Positions 22,709 through 25,206 of a stretch of DNA of 25,206 bases are shown here, piece after piece. The translations under genes were made by a program, and so were the position numbers. Origin of the DNA: Gammaproteobacteria bacterium (GTDB taxonomy: Bacteria; Pseudomonadota; Gammaproteobacteria; Pseudomonadales; Pseudomonadaceae); NCBI GenBank assembly GCA_012513235.1, contig JAAZCO010000071.1, forward strand, positions 1 through 25,206. The letters are read 5' to 3'. The first letter of the stretch is position 1. Each line of letters starts with the position of its first letter. The notes beneath the pieces were generated by a model. It saw only the letters and a list, made by a program, of their open reading frames with translations, searched no databases and was not told the origin of the DNA.

Positions 22709-23081
22709 CCGAGCGTACCCAGTGAGCGTATTTTATTGTTATCACTTACATGCAGGATTCGAACAACACTCAGTGTTGTCAGATATTGAACGTATACATT
22801 TATTGTGATTTTTATGTACTTTCTATTTTTAGTTTTGAACTCTGTGCGCTTGGTGCGCGGCAAACCTCAAAACTCTGACTCCTTGTGTCCCTAGCATAGA
22901 GACTGCATCCAGCACTTGAGCACAATTAGCTCAGCGCTGCCTACATGGGTTGTTAATGTAAAGATTATCGCGCGTACGAATAGCAGACCTTGGTCTAAAT
23001 TCAGACCATTGTCTCAATAAAAACAATGATTTATGCGTGACAAACACTCGTTTGAAGTATTTTCAGTCAATTAAATAGCAA
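22709..23081 (-). promoter_or_regulatory. Regulatory region upstream of yjcH-actP
   Basis: This 370-nt stretch holds no gene. On the minus strand two copies of a dyad, AGACAATGGTCT (23014-23003) and AGACCAAGGTCT (22996-22985), repeat with an 18-nt period. A GATAAT -10 box (22969-22964) lies 15 nt downstream with no good -35, the layout of an activator-dependent promoter. A long leader of about 265 nt would follow. It contains the perfect palindrome ACAACACT-C-AGTGTTGT (22763-22779). It also has AACAATAA near 22730-22745, matching the AANAANAA motif bound by Hfq/Crc in pseudomonads. The regulator is not identified; ErdR is a candidate only by inference. Confidence 0.45.
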
Positions 23082-23120
23082 ACAACCCCAGCGCCGAAGA
23101 TTTTTCAGGGCTGGGGTTGT
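23082..23120 (-). terminator. Terminator after the chemoreceptor gene
   Basis: ACAACCCCAGC (23082-23092) pairs perfectly with GCTGGGGTTGT (23110-23120), 11 bp with a 17-nt loop. On the minus strand a short TTT follows. It lies 29 nt after the chemoreceptor stop. Confidence 0.65.
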
Positions 23121-23149
23121 GGGTTGACTTAGTATGTATAGCTGTACTT

Positions 23150-24799
23150 TTAAGTTCTGAAGCGCTCCAGCATATCTTGCAGTGCGCTGGCTAAGCGTGC
23201 CACCTCATGGCTGGCTTGCGTGGTCTGCATCGCACCATCGGTTGTTTCAGTGGTTAAATCATTGATGGCAACCACCGAGCGCGTAATCTCTTCGCTCACC
23301 GCACTTTGCTCTTCCGCCGCGCTGGCAATCTGTACGTTCATATCATTGATTGTATGAATAGCGCTGACAATCGACTCTAAGCATGCGGTCGTTTTGAGGG
23401 TTTGCTCAACACCTGCACGCGCTTGCACACGTCCAGTTTCCATTGCCTCAACAGCTTGCCCAGCACCACTTTGCAAACGTGCCACCATATCGTTAATTTC
23501 TTGGGTTGATTGCTGAGTGCGCGATGCCAGCGTACGCACTTCATCAGCCACCACCGCAAAGCCTCGTCCGGCTTCACCGGCACGCGCCGCTTCAATAGCA
23601 GCGTTCAGTGCCAGCAAGTTGGTTTGCTCGGCAATACTGCGAATCACGTCCAAGACGCTACCAATATCTTCACTATCCTTAGCCAGCGCCTCAATCACCG
23701 CTGTGGCACTCTCCACGCCAGAAGCCAAGCTCTCAATAGCATCAATAGTCTGTAAGGACACATCACGCCCCAGCGCTGCTTCTTCATCAGCGTGACGTGC
23801 AGCATCAGCAGCCTGACTTGCGCTACGTGCGACTTCATTGGCCGTGGCATGCATTTCATTCATGGCTGTGGCGACTTGTGAAATTTCATTTTGCTGCTTT
23901 TGCATGCTCTCGCTGGTGTTGACCGTGATCACCGATGTTTCTTCACTGGCCGCGGCTAATTGCTCAGCGGAACGATCCACATCATGCAAAGCAGTTTGAA
24001 AGCGCTCACTCATATTATTAAAAGCAATCGCCACATCACGCAGTTCATCCTGCCCTTGGTAGCGTACGCGTACCGTGGTATCGCCCGATGCCATCTGCTC
24101 GGAGGCTTCACGCAATAGTTTGACCGCTCGCTGAATACTGGTAATCACTCGCAGTGCTAATAAAACAATTAACGCACCGCCCAACGCCATCACTACAGCA
24201 AACAACTTAATGGTTTGCTGGTAGCGTTGCTCACCTTGGTTAAACTCTTGTTGCGCGTCATGCATTAAGTTATCACTCAACTGCATCATCACCTCGCGCA
24301 CCTTACCGATTGCTGGATTGACCGTAGTTAAGATCAACTGGTTTGCGCGGTAGTAGTTACCGCTGCCAATCGCCGCAATCACCGGATCAACACCTTGGTG
24401 ACGCAACACTTTTACTTGCGCGAGCAGATCATCTATCAGTTGCTGATCTTTTGCAGAAAAAGTAATGGCATCCAGCGTCTCCCAACCCAGCTTATTACGG
24501 GCTTGGCCATTTTTAATCGTATCAATATGGCGACTGACCGGATGATCATGCAGATCTAAAAACGATGAGTCAGGTGCATGCTGCAGCGCCAACAACAATT
24601 CAGCCCGCGAGCCATTGATATCGGCATAAATAGTATCCAGCACTTTAACAGGAACCATTTTCTCTTGGTAAACATCCTCAAGAGCTTGGTTGAGGCTGTT
24701 CATACCCATTAAACCCACGGCACCAACCAATATAAAGAGCAAGAACGCAATGCTCGTAAGCACTATTAAACGCGCCTTAAATGATATTCTATTCAGCAT
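23150..24799 (-). CDS. Methyl-accepting chemotaxis protein with 4HB-like sensor
   Basis: This is a 549-residue transmembrane chemoreceptor. Helix 1 is at about 11-33, a periplasmic domain of about 165 residues is read as four-helix-bundle type (34-198), and helix 2 is at about 199-219. A HAMP domain follows (about 217-272, with the DELRDVAIAFNNM segment). The cytoplasmic signalling domain carries the near-invariant tip EQTNLLALNAAIEAARAGEA and GRGFAVVADEVR (about 391-422). No CheR-docking pentapeptide is seen at the C-terminus (ends MLERFRT). The ligand is unknown; helical 4HB sensors bind small organic acids or amino acids. Its place beside yjcH-actP makes acetate or another carboxylate a testable guess. 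Start ATG at 24799 has AAGGAAA upstream. Confidence 0.93.
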   Translation of the reverse strand: MLNRISFKARLIVLTSIAFLLFILVGAVGLMGMNSLNQALEDVYQEKMVPVKVLDTIYADINGSRAELLLALQHAPDSSFLDLHDHPVSRHIDTIKNGQARNKLGWETLDAITFSAKDQQLIDDLLAQVKVLRHQGVDPVIAAIGSGNYYRANQLILTTVNPAIGKVREVMMQLSDNLMHDAQQEFNQGEQRYQQTIKLFAVVMALGGALIVLLALRVITSIQRAVKLLREASEQMASGDTTVRVRYQGQDELRDVAIAFNNMSERFQTALHDVDRSAEQLAAASEETSVITVNTSESMQKQQNEISQVATAMNEMHATANEVARSASQAADAARHADEEAALGRDVSLQTIDAIESLASGVESATAVIEALAKDSEDIGSVLDVIRSIAEQTNLLALNAAIEAARAGEAGRGFAVVADEVRTLASRTQQSTQEINDMVARLQSGAGQAVEAMETGRVQARAGVEQTLKTTACLESIVSAIHTINDMNVQIASAAEEQSAVSEEITRSVVAINDLTTETTDGAMQTTQASHEVARLASALQDMLERFRT

Positions 24800-24865
24800 G
24801 CATATTTTCCTTAGCCGCGGTCTAGCAGCGCGTCAGTTGTGTTTCTACAGAGAGTACAATTAAGC

Positions 24866-24892
24866 ATATTGGCAACTCGATTAAGGTCTTTG
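24866..24892 (-). promoter_or_regulatory. Weak sigma-28 (FliA)-like promoter for the chemoreceptor
   Basis: On the minus strand CAAAGACC (24892-24885), exactly 11 nt, then GCCAATAT (24873-24866) resembles TAAAGTTT-N11-GCCGATAA. The match is 10 of 16 positions with correct spacing, about 65 nt before the start codon. Chemoreceptor genes are often FliA-dependent. Elsewhere in the 300-nt gap to rsxA I see no gene. Confidence 0.35.
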
Positions 24893-25034
24893 CCGCTGTG
24901 AAGCTTTTATGCATCCACTATTTTTAGCGCGTCATAACGCCACAGTGTTGCAGTTATCTGGATCTTTTTCAGCGTTTCAACCAATAACCCATAGCCTTAG
25001 ATCAAAAAGAACTTAAAGAAGCAATAAATGCGAC

Positions 25035-25063
25035 TTGTACGCTATATCGACCTGCACGATAAT
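25035..25063 (+). promoter_or_regulatory. Candidate rsxA promoter
   Basis: TTGTAC (25035-25040), a 17-nt spacer and GATAAT (25058-25063) give a plausible sigma-70 promoter with a leader of about 35 nt before the rsxA ATG. The -35 is weak (3 of 6) and the -10 is good (5 of 6). Confidence 0.45.
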
Positions 25064-25103
25064 AGCCATCTTCTTGATAACGTTTGAGCCAGTATTATTC
25101 ACC

Positions 25104-25206
25104 ATGAGCGAACTCTTACTGATTGTGGTTAGCGCCATCTTAGTGAACAACTTTGTGTTGGTTCAATTTCTTGGCTTGTGCCCCTTTATGGGCGTGTCCA
25201 AGAAAG
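25104..25206 (+). CDS. rsxA: Electron transport complex subunit RsxA/RnfA, 5' end only
   Basis: The window ends 34 codons into this gene. The visible residues, MSELLLIVVSAILVNNFVLV followed by QFLGLCPFMGVSKK, match the first membrane helix and conserved cysteine-containing loop of RnfA/RsxA. This is an inner-membrane subunit of the Rnf/Rsx ion-coupled ferredoxin:NAD oxidoreductase, which also resets the SoxR sensor in E. coli. The Cys in GLCPFMG is the conserved cluster-binding residue of the family. Only a weak ribosome site (GAGCC) precedes ATG at 25104. The remaining rsx genes would be expected to the right of the window. Confidence 0.93.
   Translation, partial: MSELLLIVVSAILVNNFVLVQFLGLCPFMGVSKK

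Noticed and set aside
22808..22960. Sigma-54 promoter for yjcH-actP
   Set aside because: I looked for GG-N10-GC with the TGGCAC...TTGC context on the minus strand and found no acceptable match.
1..25206. CRISPR arrays, insertion sequences, prophage or integron attachment sites
   Set aside because: No regularly spaced repeats, transposase or integrase frames, or flanking duplications were seen; the 15061-15099 repeat lacks attC features.

Overview
The window is a stretch of gammaproteobacterial chromosome. Gene content and protein sequence point to the Pseudomonadaceae: dgkA next to an ErdR-type regulator, the mlaFEDCB-ibaG-murA-hisG-hisD-hisC block, slyD divergent from ackA-pta, and yjcH-actP. 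The sequence is more AT-rich than typical Pseudomonas, so a lower-GC side branch of the family (the Thiopseudomonas or P. caeni type) is my inference. I see no phage, transposon, CRISPR array, rRNA or tRNA. Nearly every gene belongs to a well-known family, and the window is mostly core metabolism and envelope maintenance.

Layout. 1-1874, minus strand: dgkA (partial), erdR and orn. 1924-9764, minus strand: a ten-gene run that in transcription order is mlaF, mlaE, mlaD, mlaC, mlaB, ibaG, murA, hisG, hisD, hisC. It covers retrograde phospholipid transport, a BolA-like iron-sulfur partner, the first step of peptidoglycan synthesis and three histidine genes. 9980-10465, minus: slyD. 10673-17350, plus: ackA, pta, a PlsC-like acyltransferase, class I fumarase and a SpoU-type RNA methyltransferase. 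17455-20466, minus: CsbD and BON stress proteins, a MarR regulator overlapping a DHA2-type efflux pump, and a small exported protein behind a Fur-like site. 20724-24799, minus: actP, yjcH and a chemoreceptor. 25104-end, plus: start of rsxA.

Functional links. Acetate is the common theme. AckA-Pta interconvert acetyl-CoA and acetate, ActP/YjcH import acetate, and ErdR belongs to a regulator family tied to acetate and ethanol use. Several blocks that I recall as separate loci in model Pseudomonas genomes are adjacent here, which suggests a rearranged chromosome.

The most interesting signals are regulatory. A terminator lies directly in front of hisD, with an alternative hairpin and a 24-codon ORF ending in its loop. 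There is a perfect palindrome at the marR promoter, a Fur-like array on the DUF6746-type gene, and an 18-bp-period repeat ahead of yjcH-actP. No clearly new multi-gene system was found.
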